Notes: a model not told the origin generated them from the sequence alone. A stretch of DNA of 64,000 bases from Lepus europaeus (GCF_033115175.1 NC_084834.1:7599294-7663293); one strand, 5' to 3'. Positions 34,424-46,369 are shown, numbered from the stretch's first letter. Numbers and translations: made by a program.

Positions 34424-34778
34424 TTAAAAAAAATATTTATTTATTTATTTATTTATTTATTTGAAAGTCAGAGATACACAGAGAGAGGAGAGGCAGAGAG
34501 AGAGAGAGAGAGAGAGAGGTCTTCCATCCTCTGGTTCACTCTCCAGATAGCCACAACGGCCGGAGCTGCGCTGATCCAAAGCCAGGAGCCAGGAGCTTCT
34601 TCCCGGTCTCCCACATGGGTGCAGGGGCCCAAGGACTTGGGCCGTCTTCTCCTGCTTTCCCGGGCCACAGCAGAGAGCTAGATTGGAAGAGGAGCAGCTG
34701 GGGACTCGAACCGGCATCCATATGGGATGCTAGTGCTTCAGGCCAGGGCGTTAACCCACTGTGCCACAGTGCCAGCCC
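34424..34778 (-). mobile_element. CSINE
   Basis: Has an (ATTT)n stretch at 34435-34462. Duplication CAAAAGAGCTTTT / CAAAAGAGTTTT. Confidence 0.9.
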
Positions 34779-34817
34779 CAAAAGAGTTTTGTTCTTTCTC
34801 TTCTAAAAGCTATTTTC

Positions 34818-35109
34818 AGGGGCAGGTATTTGGCCTTGCAGTTAAGGTACCAGTCAAGATGCCCCCTGCCATATAAGGGTGCCTGGGTTTGGTTTCCAGC
34901 TCAGGTCCCGATTCCAGTTTCCTGCCAATGCAGACTCTCGGAGGCGGCAGGTAACGGCTCAAGTAGTTGGGTCTCTGCCACCCACGTTGAAGATCTGCAG
35001 TGAGTCCTGACTCCCAGCTCCCCAAGACTGAACTAGCAAATAGGAGTTCTCTCTGTGTGTATCTGTCTGTCTGCTTCTCAAATAAATATTCAAAGGTTTA
35101 AATAAGAAA
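34818..35109 (+). mobile_element. CSINE, old copy
   Basis: Diverged (GGGGCAGGTATTTGGCCTTGCAG head, CTTCTCAAATAAATATTC tail). The target sequence TATTTTCAGG is found before it and again after it. Confidence 0.7.
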
Positions 35110-35117
35110 TTATTTTC

Positions 35118-35889
35118 AGGCCAGCATGGTGGTACAGTGAGCTCAGTCACCGCCTAATACGCTGGCGTCCCCCATCACAGCACCAGTCCAAGTCCCAGCA
35201 GCTCTGCTTCTCATCCAGCTCCTTATTAATGCACCTGGGAAAGCAGCATAGCATGGCCCACATGAAACAGTTAGCTCACATCTGAGGTAGGCAGCCAGGG
35301 ACAGAGGGCTCAATGACTCAATTCTGACGTGCAGAAGGAAACCCAAGCCTGATTGCAGAGGAAGACGCCTGGAACAAAATGCCCCCACTGCTCAAGAACA
35401 AGATAGAAAAGCTGAAAACACAGCAGGATGTGGCCATGGCTGGGCCCATCCGGCTCCAGATACCAACTCCCCAGCAGTGAAAACGTCATCAGAACTAACT
35501 GTTGTGTCTTCAAAACCCCCTACGCACTTCTCTTAGCTCAAAGAATATAAAGTGGGAGCTTTCCTTTGCTTCAACAAAACCTTGCTTTTCGCTTAACAAA
35601 CCTTCCTTCCTGCTCACCTTTCGTTGTCTGTGTTGCTTATTCTTCTTGATCATAGCACATGAACCCGAATAGTGAGAACTACACACTCCTGCAACACAAG
35701 TACTTGGGCTCCTGCCACCCACTTGAGAGACCCAGATGGAGCTCCAGGCTTCTGGCTTCAGCCTGGACCAGCCACCAGCTGTTTTGGCTGTTTGGGGAAT
35801 GAACCAGCAGATGGAGACACTCTCTATCTCTCAGTCTCTCTCCCCTCACCATCATTCTCCCCTTTGAATAAACGCATCTTTTAAAAATT
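35118..35889 (+). mobile_element. CSINE split by an LTR
   Basis: Head and upper body are 35118-35262; lower body and tail are 35692-35889. The two parts are collinear with intact copies once the LTR is removed. Confidence 0.82.
35263..35691. mobile_element. Probable solo LTR inserted in a SINE
   Basis: About 430 bp cleanly interrupts a + strand CSINE: the SINE body stops at GGCCCACA and resumes at AAGTACTTGGGC. The insert begins TGAAACAG and ends near CTGCA/ACA, the TG...CA form of a retroviral LTR. It carries a TATAAA at 35546-35551 followed by pyrimidine-rich sequence, a U3/R-like layout read on +. The flanks share CACA, so a 4-5 bp duplication is possible but imperfect. No internal retroviral sequence is present. 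This is an old endogenous copy with no coding capacity. Confidence 0.65.
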
Positions 35890-36042
35890 GTTTTCAAGGA
35901 GCAAAGAAAATATTTAGATTTGGGTTTTTCTAAAGCTTTATAAATGATACAACACAAAATAAGTCACTTAAATCTGATCCCTCTAAAGTTCATTTATGTC
36001 CTCAGAAGGAAATGGAAAATGATATTTTAAATAGATTTATAG

Positions 36043-36340
36043 GGGCTGGTGCAGTGGCGCAGGTTAATCCTCCATCTGCAGCACCGGCATCCCATATGGG
36101 CAGTGGTTCTAGTCCTGGCTGCTCCTCTTCTGATTCAGCTCTCTGCTATGGCCTGGGAAAGCAGTAGAAGATGGCCCAAGTCCTTGGGCCCCTGCACCCA
36201 TGTGGGAGACTTCAAAGAAGCTCCTGTCTCCTGGCAGCTTCGGCCATCTGGGGAGTGAACCAGTGGATGGAAGACCTTTCTCTGTCTCTCCCTCTGTCTG
36301 TAGCTCTGTCTGTACTTCTCAAATAAATAAAAGTTTTAAT
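36043..36340 (+). mobile_element. CSINE, young
   Basis: Perfect 14-bp duplication AAATAGATTTATAG on both sides. There is a short deletion in the GGCTCCTGGCTTCGG region. Confidence 0.9.
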
Positions 36341-37197
36341 AAATAGATTTATAGATAATATGTTATATGTTTCTATGTTTTGACTGAGATAAAATCAACC
36401 TGAGAAAAAAAGAATTACATTTATTTGAGGTTTTTTAGGATTAGAATCTGGGAGACATAAAATTCGGGCAATCTTGAATACGTGCTCCAAGATTTTATAC
36501 AATGATGGCTGGTTCTCCAGCCCAAACAGAAATTAAATCTCCTGTTTGTCAGGAAGTCTGATTGGTGCAGAACAGGTCACACTGGCACGTGAGAAGGGGA
36601 CTAGACCCAGGGAGCTGCTTTCACACACTGTTGCAGAGGCTGGTGAATTTCACCCCAGAAACTTCTGTTCAGCCCACCTCCCTAGATCTGCATGTGCCCA
36701 GGTAGGCGTGGGCAAAACAACAAATACACTGTAAGCCTTCAGTTGTCTGTGTGCCTAAGGCCTCTTTTAACAAAGAGCCCTTTGGCTGTTTTGAGTATTC
36801 CAGATCTGTGCTGTGCCGTTTTAATTCTATTCTTTGCTAGGTCTCCTCTTTGATCCAGATCTTTGTGCAGGGAAGCACTGGGGATCATCTTGAAGATCAG
36901 TGATATCCTTGCTGTTGGAATGGATCTGTTCAGAAAGTGATGCCCTTATGGGTGTGGGATGGAGGGGGAGTGACAGCCATGGCAATGAAGTGAGTTTCAG
37001 AGCTGCAGGCCACACTGAATAAACCAACAGACAAGTGAAAAAATCAGACCCTTAGGCAGGTCAGAAATGACTCGTGGTTGTCGAGGTCAACAGCAAGTCC
37101 AGTGGAGCCACAGGTCGGTGAATATGCTCTCAAGTTTGGGGCTACCATTATTTTGGTTCTAGCAATACTTCTGAGGCATTCAGATAAATACATTTTT

Positions 37198-37522
37198 TTT
37201 TTTGACAGGCAGAGTTAGACAGTGAAAGAGAGAGAGACAGAGAGAAAGATCTTCCTTCTGTTAGTTCAACCCCCAGATGGCCACTATGGCCAGTGCACTG
37301 CGCTGATCCGAAGCCAGGAGCCAGGTGCTTCTCTTGGTCTCCTATGCAGGTACAGGACCCAAGCACTTGGGCCATCCTCCACTGCACTCCTGGACCAGAG
37401 TAGAGAGCTCGACGAGAAGAGGAGTAACCAGGACAGAATCTGGTGCCCCGACCGGGACTAGAACCCGGGGTGCTGGCGCCGCAGGCAGAGGATTAGCCTA
37501 GTGAGCCGCGGCGCCAGCCAAA
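37198..37522 (-). mobile_element. CSINE, GC-rich-head subfamily, young
   Basis: Perfect 16-bp duplication AGATAAATACATTTTT (37182-37197, 37523-37538). Confidence 0.92.
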
Positions 37523-37601
37523 GAGATAAATACATTTTTAATAAAAATATTCTCAGGTGGAAAAGAAAATACTTAAATTTGGATTTTTAAAAAGCTTTAC
37601 A

Positions 37602-37697
37602 GGGCAGCAGCCATTGGAGGGTGAACCAACAGTAAAGGAAGACCTTTCTCTCTGTCTCTCTCTCACAGTCCACTCTGCTTGTCCAAAAAAAAAGATT
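37602..37697 (+). mobile_element. CSINE 3' fragment
   Basis: Only the CAGCCATTGGAGGGTGAACC to CTGCTTGTCC-A-run end is present. Confidence 0.75.
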
Positions 37698-38526
37698 CAC
37701 AAATGATAGAAAGCAAAACTGGTCGCTTAAATCTCCCCCCTCTTAATTTCACTTACGCCCTCAGGAGGAAACAGAAAAAGATACTTTTTTAGATAGATTT
37801 ATAGATAATGTGTATGTATTTATATGTTTTGATTTAAATAAAAATCAACCAAGTTGAGAACAAGAATTAATTTGGGACTTAATTAGGATTGTTACATTGG
37901 AAGCAAGATTCAAGCAGCCTTGAAAATATTAATGGGGCAAAAGTTGTAAAAGGCAATAGTAATTCACAAGAAAATAACTGTAAACATCTCAAGAGTAGCA
38001 AAGAATAGAGGTAACCAGCAAAATATATCAGGCAATTTAAAACTAAACCAGCTAAGAGAATTAAATGCAAAGCCAGAATGCCCCTTGAGAGATTTACCAA
38101 GTTTAAGGAACTCTGTAGTTTCTAATTCAATCTGAGTAGTGGTTTTAGTGCAAATGCAACAAAAGGTGTTAGTTAGAGCGCAGACAGACACTGCCCTGGG
38201 CAGGGAGGAGGCAGCCAAGGGTGATGTGATTGTCCAGAACTGAAAGGGCGGAGAGTCGGGAGCCCTTTGGTGTACACTAAGAGCCCTTACAGAGGCCCTA
38301 ATATTCTAGTAACAGTGCAGGTGAGGGTTGTCATCCCGACTTCTAAGTTGGTAGTATCAACAAGCTATCCGGGACAACAGAATTCTCAAGAACCTGCTTC
38401 CTTGACCCCCATAACAACTTGCAGGAGGTCACACCCTTCGAACGGTAACAACTACTATCTTGTAATTCAGAGGAGTCCTCATCTAGGTAACCCTTTATAA
38501 TACTTAATGCTCTCTTCTTTCTTTTC

Positions 38527-38653
38527 ATTTTTTTAAGGATTCATTTATTATTTAATTGAAAGGCAGAGTGACAGAGAGGGAGACACACACACATACACAC
38601 ACACACATACCCCTGCCTTTCCAATAAATAAATAAATCTTAAAAAAAAAAAAA
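38527..38653. mobile_element. Short foldback of CSINE 3' ends around (CA)n
   Basis: A reverse 3' end (TTCATTTATTATTTAATTGAAAGGCAGAG) is joined through a (CACA/CATA)n spacer to a forward tail (GCCTTTCCAATAAATAAATAAATCTT plus an A-run). Confidence 0.7.
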
Positions 38654-38957
38654 TAGGGCCATTGTTGTGGTGTAGAGAGTTAAGCCACAGCTCACAGCAC
38701 TGGTATTGCAGTGCCAGCTGGAGCCCTGGCTGCTCTGCTTCCAATCCAGCTCCCTGCTAATGCACCTGGGAAAGCTGCCCGAGATGGCCCAAGTGCTTGG
38801 ATGGAGACCTGGATGGAGTTCTGGGCTCCTGGATTTGGCCTGGACCAGCCCCAGGCATTGCAGCCGTTTGAGGAGTGACACAGAGGATCGATCTATCGTT
38901 CTGTCCCTGCCACTCTGCTGTTCAAGTAAATAAACAGGTCTTTGAAACAAAAAAGAA
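38654..38957 (+). mobile_element. CSINE
   Basis: Follows the foldback directly (AGGGCCATTGTTGTGGTG head, CAAGTAAATAAACAGGTCTTTG tail). The CT-rich part is short. Confidence 0.82.
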
Positions 38958-39050
38958 AAGATTTTCTCCTTTTCCTTCAACAAACTAAATATCTTCATAC
39001 CTTTAGCCTTAGTTTTCTTCCTGAACACACTAATTAAAATTCTTAACTCA

Positions 39051-39350
39051 GAGGCAGGCACTGTGGCACAGCTGGCTAAGCCGTCACCTGCAGCACCAGC
39101 ATCCCATATGGGTGCTGGTTCGAGTCCCGGCTGCTCCACTTCTAATCCAGCTCTCTGCTATGGCCTGGGAAAGCAGTGGAAGATGGCCCAGATCCTTGGG
39201 CCCAGCCCCTGCACCTGTGTGGGAGACCTGGAAGAAACCTGGCTTTGGATCAGCTCAGCTCCAGCCATTGCAGCCATTTGGGGAGTGAACCATTGGATGG
39301 AAGACCTCTCTATCTGCAACTCTCTCAAACAAATAAATCTTCTAAAAAAA
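39051..39350 (+). mobile_element. CSINE
   Basis: Flanked by TTCTTAACTCA / TCCTTAACTCA. Small deletions in the body. Confidence 0.88.
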
Positions 39351-39622
39351 ATCCTTAACTCACAGTGACCTTAATTTCCAGTGAACACAGGAAACGAGGG
39401 ATTGGGCACTGTGTGCTATAGCAGCAATCTGCAGATGGGCACATGTATAAATCACAAAGTCTCTAAATGTCTGCTGTCTTATAGTTTTTTGTTACATTTA
39501 TGTCTGTTAATAGTTGCCAATATCTTTACTCTCCATGTAGTGAAGTGCAGAGGAAGCAAAACTTTCTTTATCCCCTTAGTTTTTCACTAGGTCAGAGAGT
39601 TAAATTGTCCCCCCCCCCCCCG

Positions 39623-40050
39623 AAACCTTTTATTTAAGGAATACAAACTTCATACATTTCATAATTACAGCTTTAGGAACATGGTGACTCTTCCCACCAT
39701 GCTGTCCTTCCCCCCACACCCCCACCCCTCTTCCTCCTCCCTCTCCTATTCCCACTCTTTTTTTTTAACTAAGATCTATTTTCAATTAACTTTATACAAT
39801 ATGATTAACTATGTTAAGCAAAGAGTTCCACAAAATGTATGAAAAAAATACTCACCATTCCTCAACAGTCCAAACAAGGGCTGTTCAAAGTCATTGCTCT
39901 TCAAGTGTCAACTTCACTTCTACAGATTGCCTTTTAGGTGCTCTCGTGGTTATCACAGGTCATGGAGAACATATGGTCTTTATCCCTTTGGGACTGGCTT
40001 ATGTCACTAAGTATGATGCTTCCCAGTTTCATCCATTTTGTCGCAAATGA
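39623..40050 (-). mobile_element. L1 3' end fragment
   Basis: Reverse-oriented L1 3' end starting CCTTTTATTTAAGG, with the pyrimidine-rich CCCCCACACCCCCACCCC block and, to the right, the GGGACTGGCTTATGTCACTAAG and CCAGTTTCATCCATTTTG blocks typical of mammalian L1 3' regions. A poly(C) run (39609-39622) lies at its left edge. Confidence 0.75.
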
Positions 40051-40051
40051 C

Positions 40052-40401
40052 CAGATTTTTTTTTTTTTTTTTGACAAGCAGAGTGGACAGTGAGAGAGAG
40101 AGACAGAGAGAAAGGTCTTCCTTTTGCCGTTGGTTCACCCTCCAATGGCCGCCGTGGTAGGCACACTGCGGCCGGCGCACCGCGCTGATCCGATGGCAGG
40201 AGCCAGGTGCTTCTCCTGGTCTCCCCTGGGGTGCAGGGCCCAAGGACTTGGGCCATCCTCCACTGCACTCCCTGGCCACAGCAGAGAGCTGGCCTGGAAG
40301 AGGAGCAACCGGGACAGGATCAGTGCCCCGACCGGGACTAGAACCCGGTGTGCCAGCGCCGCGAGGCGGAGGATTAGCCTAGTGAGCCGTGGCGCCGGCC
40401 C
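40052..40401 (-). mobile_element. CSINE, GC-rich-head subfamily
   Basis: Inserted at the right edge of an L1 fragment. CCAGATTTTT occurs on both sides. Confidence 0.9.
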
Positions 40402-40500
40402 AGATTTTTTTTAACCTCTGTGTTAAATTGTTCTTTCTACAGATTTTCCTACACTTTAGCTTTTCATTCTTCATGATAAGAAGGTTCAGATGCACAGAAA

Positions 40501-40820
40501 GGGCCGGCACTGTGGCGTAGCGGGTGAAGCCGCCGCCTGCAGCTGGCATCCCGCATGGGCGCTGATTTGAGTCCCAGCTGCTCCACTTCCTATCCCGCTC
40601 TCTGCTATGGCCAGAAAGTAGTGGAAGATGGCCCAAGTCCTTGCACTCCTGTACCCGCATAGGAAACCAGGAAGCTGCTCTCGGCTCCTGACTTTGGATC
40701 TGCACAGCTCCGGCTGTTGGGGTCATCTGCGGAGTGAACCAGCGGATAGAAGACTTCCCCAGCGTGCCTCTGCCTCTCTGTAACTCTGCCTTTCAAATAA
40801 GTAAATAAATCTTTAAAAAA
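40501..40820 (+). mobile_element. CSINE
   Basis: Starts GGGCCGGCACTGTGGCGTAG and ends with an AAATAAGTAAATAAATC tail. Confidence 0.9.
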
Positions 40821-41043
40821 TGCATTGAAAACTCATCCCTACGTAGGAACTTTATTATATCTACTTATTCTTAATAATTATGCCTAGACTGCATAAATAG
40901 CTAGTCATCATCTTGGGTCATTCTCCCCCAAAAACACATTTTGTGGTATAGAGGTAATACAAGCTTATTTTATCAGTAAACCTAGGTGAGTAAACATATT
41001 ATATATAAAATGCTGGAAACTCTAAAGACAACCCAACTTTTAA

Positions 41044-41084
<41 letters not shown>
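41044..41084 (+). repeat. (GT)n(GA)n microsatellite
   Basis: About ten GT followed by about ten GA. Confidence 0.95.
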
Positions 41085-41323
41085 GCAGATAGACAGGCCT
41101 GGAGCTTCTACCTGCTGGTTCATCCCCCCAATGCCAGGAAGGCAATCCAGGTCTCCTACGTGGGCGGCAGAGACTCCGCTATTCAAGGGATCACCTGCTG
41201 CCTCCTAGGTGTTGTACATTAGCAGGAAGCTGGAATCCGAAAGCAGAGCGCCACTAGAATCCAAATATTCGGGGTGCAACCATCTGAATTAGCGTCTTAA
41301 CTGCTAGGCCCAATCGTATGCCC
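41064..41323 (-). mobile_element. CSINE, old copy adjoining (GT)n(GA)n
   Basis: Body blocks TGCTGGTTCATCCCCCCAATG and TTAGCAGGAAGCTGG are visible. The tail end is replaced by the microsatellite at 41044-41084. Confidence 0.65.
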
Positions 41324-41762
41324 CAGGCTTTCCTAATTTAAACAAATACTACTATTATTTTGCTTAAGCCAAGAAAGGAAGGTTTAGGTAACAGTCTAAG
41401 ACAGGATTGCCAGGAAAAACCTTAAACCAAATTAAGACTTGCTGTGCAGGGTAAGTTGTCATAGCAAATACTGCCTGTCTGGTATTTTCCTGCCAAGTCT
41501 CTGTAGTAAAAATCAACGACAAAATGTAGCAGAAGGGGTCCCTCACCTAGCAGAGGTGGTAGAGTGGCAGGATTAAGTTGCAGGGTTCCAAATGGAGACT
41601 AGAACGAGGGAGAAGAATGATTTCATAGGATGTTAGTGTACTTACAGACGCTGGTTTGACTGGAATTCAGGAGACTTTCAACAGCATGTGCAACCTGCAA
41701 AAGAAAGCTCCATTCTTCAAACGAGTTCAGATAAAACCTCTCTACCAATCTGGCTGCTACTT

Positions 41763-42050
41763 TTTTTCAAGATGTATTTATTTATTTGAAAGAGAGAGAG
41801 AGAGAGAGAGAGAGAGGAGACCTTCCATCCACTGGTTTACTCCCCAAATGGTAGCAATGGCTGGTGGGGGTGGGGGTTGGGTGGCTGGAGAAGCCAGGAG
41901 CCTCCTCTGGGTCTCCCCTGTGGGTGCAGGGTCCCAAGCACTTGGCCATCTTCTGTTGCTTTCCCAACAGAAGTGGAGCAGCTGGGACTCAAACCAGTGC
42001 CCATATGGGATGGCGCCAAGGCTTTACCCCAAAGGCCACAGCACTAGCCC
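41763..42050 (-). mobile_element. CSINE
   Basis: Contains a long (GA)n at 41790-41815 and a GGGGGTGGGGGTTGGG patch. The target GCTACTNCTTTT recurs at both flanks. Confidence 0.82.
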
Positions 42051-42054
42051 CGTT

Positions 42055-43605
42055 GCTACTACTTTTGAAACAACTAGGCTATCGGGCCTATTTGCAGGCT
42101 ATAAACTGATACTGTCTTAATGCTTGCAGGAAATATTCCTTGCTACATTGCTCTACAAACACTGTGCCTAAAGAAACTCTGCAATCTGAAAGTAGCTCAG
42201 CCTTCTGTGGAGAAAAAGTCTGGGGGCAAGGCAAAGAGCATAACAAAAAAGGAGGTGTTTCAGTTGTTAGGAGGAGCAGGATCCAGTAGAAAGGAGAAAA
42301 AACCCAGCAAGGGTTAATTAGACTAATTGACAATTGGCCCAAGAGTGAAGCCCTTGAGGTTGTGCTTCAGTGGGGAAGCAGCCCTGCCTAGAAGTGCACG
42401 ATTTATTTTCCAGCGACCTCACAGTGTACAGTAGGGGCAGATCCCTTAATGCACAGGGCTCTCGGCTTTGTGACCTTTGCTATGGACTCGTAATGCTCCC
42501 ACGGAGGTCCTCCTCGTTCTTCAGGTGCAGCTGCAAAGACACGCACCTGCTTGTGTGTTGTAAGGACGCCATTTTTGATTCATCTAATCTAAGCCTCTGT
42601 GTGCTGATTAAAAATGCACCACGCTGGTTTTTTTAGTGAGACTCTTGACCCTCCCCTTTCTGATTTACCCTACAAATAAGCACGTGTATCCAGACGAAAG
42701 CTTCCCCACTCTGACCACTGTAATTTTAAATCTTCCTGGGTTAGCCTGGGCCTATTTACCCATACATCTGCATGCAAACGCCCCCCAGGTGTTATGAGTA
42801 AAACCAGCAGGCGTTTCAGAAGGAGCTGCCCATTAAAATTCCTTTTGTAGACAACTACCAATTGTTTATTTAGTTTTTGAAAGATGATTTCAGCTGACTA
42901 AAGCTAAGGGAACTGTCTTTTGTGAGTGACAGTGTGTTGCTTCGATGGGTGCTCCCCAGACGCATCACCAGTGCGTGGGTGACCACCTCTTACCTATCTT
43001 GGAATGAACCCTCTCCATGAGGGAGGGGGGTTTAGGGACTACTGAGATCACCAATTTCTTATGCAGGTTCCCCAGAGATGGGTTCAAACTGTTCTGTTAC
43101 ACCCAGGCATGGGTATATATTTGGGGATTCCTATCAGACTGCTGAATGTGGTAGACCAGGAGCCCCAACACCTATTACAAAGCAGAATTTGATGCTAAGG
43201 AAGACTGTCTATAAAAATATTCTCTTACATTATATACAGAAGTACATAGCCAGGAGCTGAAATACTGATCTATTCTTTACCCTATAAAATACATATTCCA
43301 AGGGTAGCAGTAAGTGCAGCATGTTGAATGATGTAATAGAGAGCTCAAGAAAAACAAGTGATTTTGTGAAGTCCTATACAGAACAGGGTTCACAACGTTT
43401 AATCAAAGATGGCAAAATGTCTAGGTGTGAGCTGGTTCTTACCCCAGCCACCTCGAAACAATCAGTGGCCAGGCCCAACAGCCATCGCTGAATATTCTGC
43501 TGAACAGGGGGCAGCAAACTTCAGCGAAGAGCCTGCTGGGAACCACTGTAGGCTTTGCAGGCCACAGACAGCCCCTGTTGCCTACCATTTGTTTTTTAAC
43601 AACCC
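42055..43605. other. Unique intergenic sequence
   Basis: No repeat family or gene recognised in 1.5 kb, an unusual gap in this SINE-dense half. Confidence 0.5.
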
Positions 43606-43607
43606 TT

Positions 43608-43697
43608 TAGGGCCAGTATTGTGGTGCAATAGGTAAACCTGTGGCCTGCAGGGCCAGCATCCCATAGGAGTGCCGGTTCGAGTCCTAGCTGCTACAG
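43608..43697 (+). mobile_element. CSINE head fragment
   Basis: Only the tRNA-related head remains (AGGGCCAGTATTGTGGTGC to GGTTCGAGTCCTAGCTGCTAC), including the B-box-like GGTTCGAGTCC. Confidence 0.75.
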
Positions 43698-43919
43698 AAC
43701 AATGTGGATCATTTCAGACGAGCAGCCTAATATTCCAGACTCCATATCCAATTTCTGAATTTTGTCTATCCTGTTTTATCTCTTTAAATTGAGCTTAAAA
43801 ATATATAATTTTAGGTAAACTACAAGCACTTTTCAGGGTACATTATTTATTACACTCATTTTGCTAAATATGCTCTAACTTGGTCACCCTATTAGTTTAA
43901 AAAAAAAAAAAAGGGCTGT

Positions 43920-44280
43920 CGGGGCCAGCACTGTGGTGTAGCGGGTTAAGCTGCTGCCTGCAGCGCCAGCATCCCATATGGACACCAGTTTGAGTACCAG
44001 TTGCTCTACCCCTGACCCAGCTTCCTGCTGTGAGGCCTGGGACAGCAGCAGAAGATGGCCCAGGTGCTTGGGCCTCTGCACTCAAATGGGAGACCCAAAA
44101 GAAACTCCTGGCTTCTGGCTTCAGTCTGGCCCAGCCCTGCCCATTGTAGCCATTGGGGAGTGAACTAGCAGATGGAAGACCTCTCTTCTCTCTCTCTCTC
44201 TCTGCCTCTAACTCCACCATAAAAAGTAAAACAGAACAAAACAAAACACAACCAAAACAAAACACAAAACAAAATAAAAA
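43920..44280 (+). mobile_element. CSINE with (AAAAC)n tail
   Basis: Full-length. The tail at 44225-44280 is an imperfect AAAAC repeat, unlike the AAAT tails elsewhere. Confidence 0.88.
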
Positions 44281-44352
44281 CTGTCAGTGTCCATGCTGAA
44301 TCTATCTATAATCATTAAAGATAGACTTCGATGGTTAACATATGATTAATAG

Positions 44353-44690
44353 GGGGCCGGTGCTGTGGCATAACGGGTAAGGCTGCCGCCTCCAGTGCCG
44401 GCATCCCATATGGACGCTGGTTCCAGTCCCAGCTGCTCCACTTCCAATCTGTCTCTCTGCTATGGCCTGGGAAAAAAGTAGAGGATGGCCCAGGTGCTTG
44501 GGCCCCTGCACCCACGTGAGAGATCTGGAAGAAACTCCTGGTTCCTGGCTATGGATTGGTGCAGCTCCAGCCATTGCAGCCAACTGGGGAGTGAACCTTC
44601 GGATGGAAGACCCTCCTCTCCCCTCTCCCCTGCTCTTTCTGTCTGTAACTCTGCCTTTCAAATAAATAAATAAAATTTTTTAAAAAATCA
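44353..44690 (+). mobile_element. CSINE
   Basis: Full-length. ATTAATAG recurs on both sides. Confidence 0.9.
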
Positions 44691-44861
44691 TTAATAGTGT
44701 TAGGCACAAGCATTAGTTATCACATCCGAAAGATTCAAAGATTTAGGACAAAAGGGTTTTTAAACCATTGTTTTTTGTGTCTTAAATTACCCAATAAAAT
44801 TTGAGGACACCATTTGTCTGAGGGGAATATTCCAGGAAATATAATTTAGATAATTTCAGAG

Positions 44862-45000
44862 CAGTGGCTCTCAAAATGTGGTCCCCAGACCACGCATATC
44901 ACAGCAACAGGGAACTTGTGAGAAATGCAACATTCTCAGGTCCCACCCCACATCTACTGAGTGAGAAACACTGGGCTAGACCAAGCATTTGGGAAACCTA
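44862..45000 (+). mobile_element. MER5A-like DNA transposon fragment
   Basis: CAGTGGCTCTCAAAATGTGG, GGAACTTGTGAGAAATGCAA and TCCCACCCCACATCTACTGAG follow the MER5A order. Confidence 0.75.
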
Positions 45001-45239
45001 TGTTAGCAAACATTTCGGGGGATTCCGCTGACTATATGATCAGCGAGCGTAACTGTTACAAACCAACAAAAGGTCAAAACATTTTGACAAAAATAGTCTT
45101 GGCAGAATCATTTATGGAAGCAAAAAATTCTCGTTAGTTAACTGCAAAAATAAGCCTTAATTATTATTACTATCTTTCAGCTATACCGCTAAACTGGTTT
45201 GCTCAATCAACTTCTCTTCCTAACAAACACACAGTAAAA

Positions 45240-45660
45240 AAACGACACGGCCAACACAGCCCGGTTCTCTTACAGTCTCTCCACCACTTCGCTCTGGGTC
45301 CCAGGGGCCTCCACCGCGACCCGGGCTGTTCCCGGGAGGGACCCCCAGCTGCCTGCCCCGGCGTGCAAGCAGTTCTCTGGACAGGGCCAGGAACTTTGGG
45401 GAACCTCCATCAGGCCTCTTCAGTCTCACTTTGCAGGCGGCAGGCGCCTCTGAGACCAGTCGCAGGGCACAGCTTGGCCAAACTCAGTTTTGTAGCGGGA
45501 TTCCTGAACAGAGAGACCAGACGCCCAGGCCTTTCGTAGGAAGCAGTCTTCATTACGCCTGGCGGTGGGGTCTTGGCAGGCAGGCTTGCGATCATCTGAA
45601 CCCACGGTTTCCAGGAGTTACGCTGTTTGCCGGTTTTGACAGCGGGGTGGGAGCCACCTA
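45240..45660. promoter_or_regulatory. Small CpG-rich patch
   Basis: About 420 bp clearly richer in G+C and CpG (CCGCGACCCGGG, CCCGGCGTGC, GGCGGCAGGCGCC) than its AT-rich flanks. It could be a minor promoter or a decayed island. No exon is identified. Confidence 0.35.
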
Positions 45661-45883
45661 ACTCACTGTGTCACCCTCAGGTGATGGATTAAGTGGTGGG
45701 CAGTGGCAATCTGAAGAAAATCGCCTGAGCGTGGAGGTGGCTGCCACCGAGCACCTGCTGCCCGTTACTTTGGAGTAAGTGAAAGGGATGAGCTATACTG
45801 ACACTCAAGTCTTCTTTGCGGCTCCTGTGTTGTAAGGTAACTGACATTTTAAGATGAAAGTTATATTCAAGATTGATACTTTG

Positions 45884-46273
45884 GGGTCAGTGCTGTGGCG
45901 TAGTGGGTAAAGCCGCCACCTGCAGTACCGGCATCCCATATGGACCCCGGTTCGAGTCCTGGCTCCTCCTCTTCCCATCCAGCTCTCTGCTGTGGCCTGG
46001 GAAAGCAGTAGAAGATGGCCCAAATCTTTGGGCCCCTGCACCCGCCTGGGGAACCCAAAGGAAGCTCCTGGCTCCTGGCTTCAGATTGGCACAGCTCTGG
46101 CCGTTGTGGCCAACTGGAGAGTGAACCAGCGGATGGAAGATCTCTCTCTCTCTCTCTGCCTCTCTTTCTCTGTATAAATAAATAAATATTTCAAATAAAT
46201 TATTTAAAATTTATGTAATAATTATTATGTATTATGTAATTATTTCAAATAAATAAAGAAATCTTTAAAAAAA
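45884..46273 (+). mobile_element. CSINE with expanded tail
   Basis: After the CT-rich region the tail contains two AAATAAATAAAT blocks separated by an ATTATGTA-rich stretch (46195-46250). Confidence 0.87.
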
Positions 46274-46369
46274 GAATGATACTTGCCTTTCAGTGATAGT
46301 CAGTGGGAATGTTGAGTGGGCTAAGATGATAATTCCTGGGCTGAAATGTAGGTCTCCTGAAGTAACTCC

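Noticed and set aside
43660-43690. tRNA-like GGTTCGAGTCC box, considered as a tRNA gene
   Set aside because: It is the B-box relic of the CSINE head; no cloverleaf can be formed.
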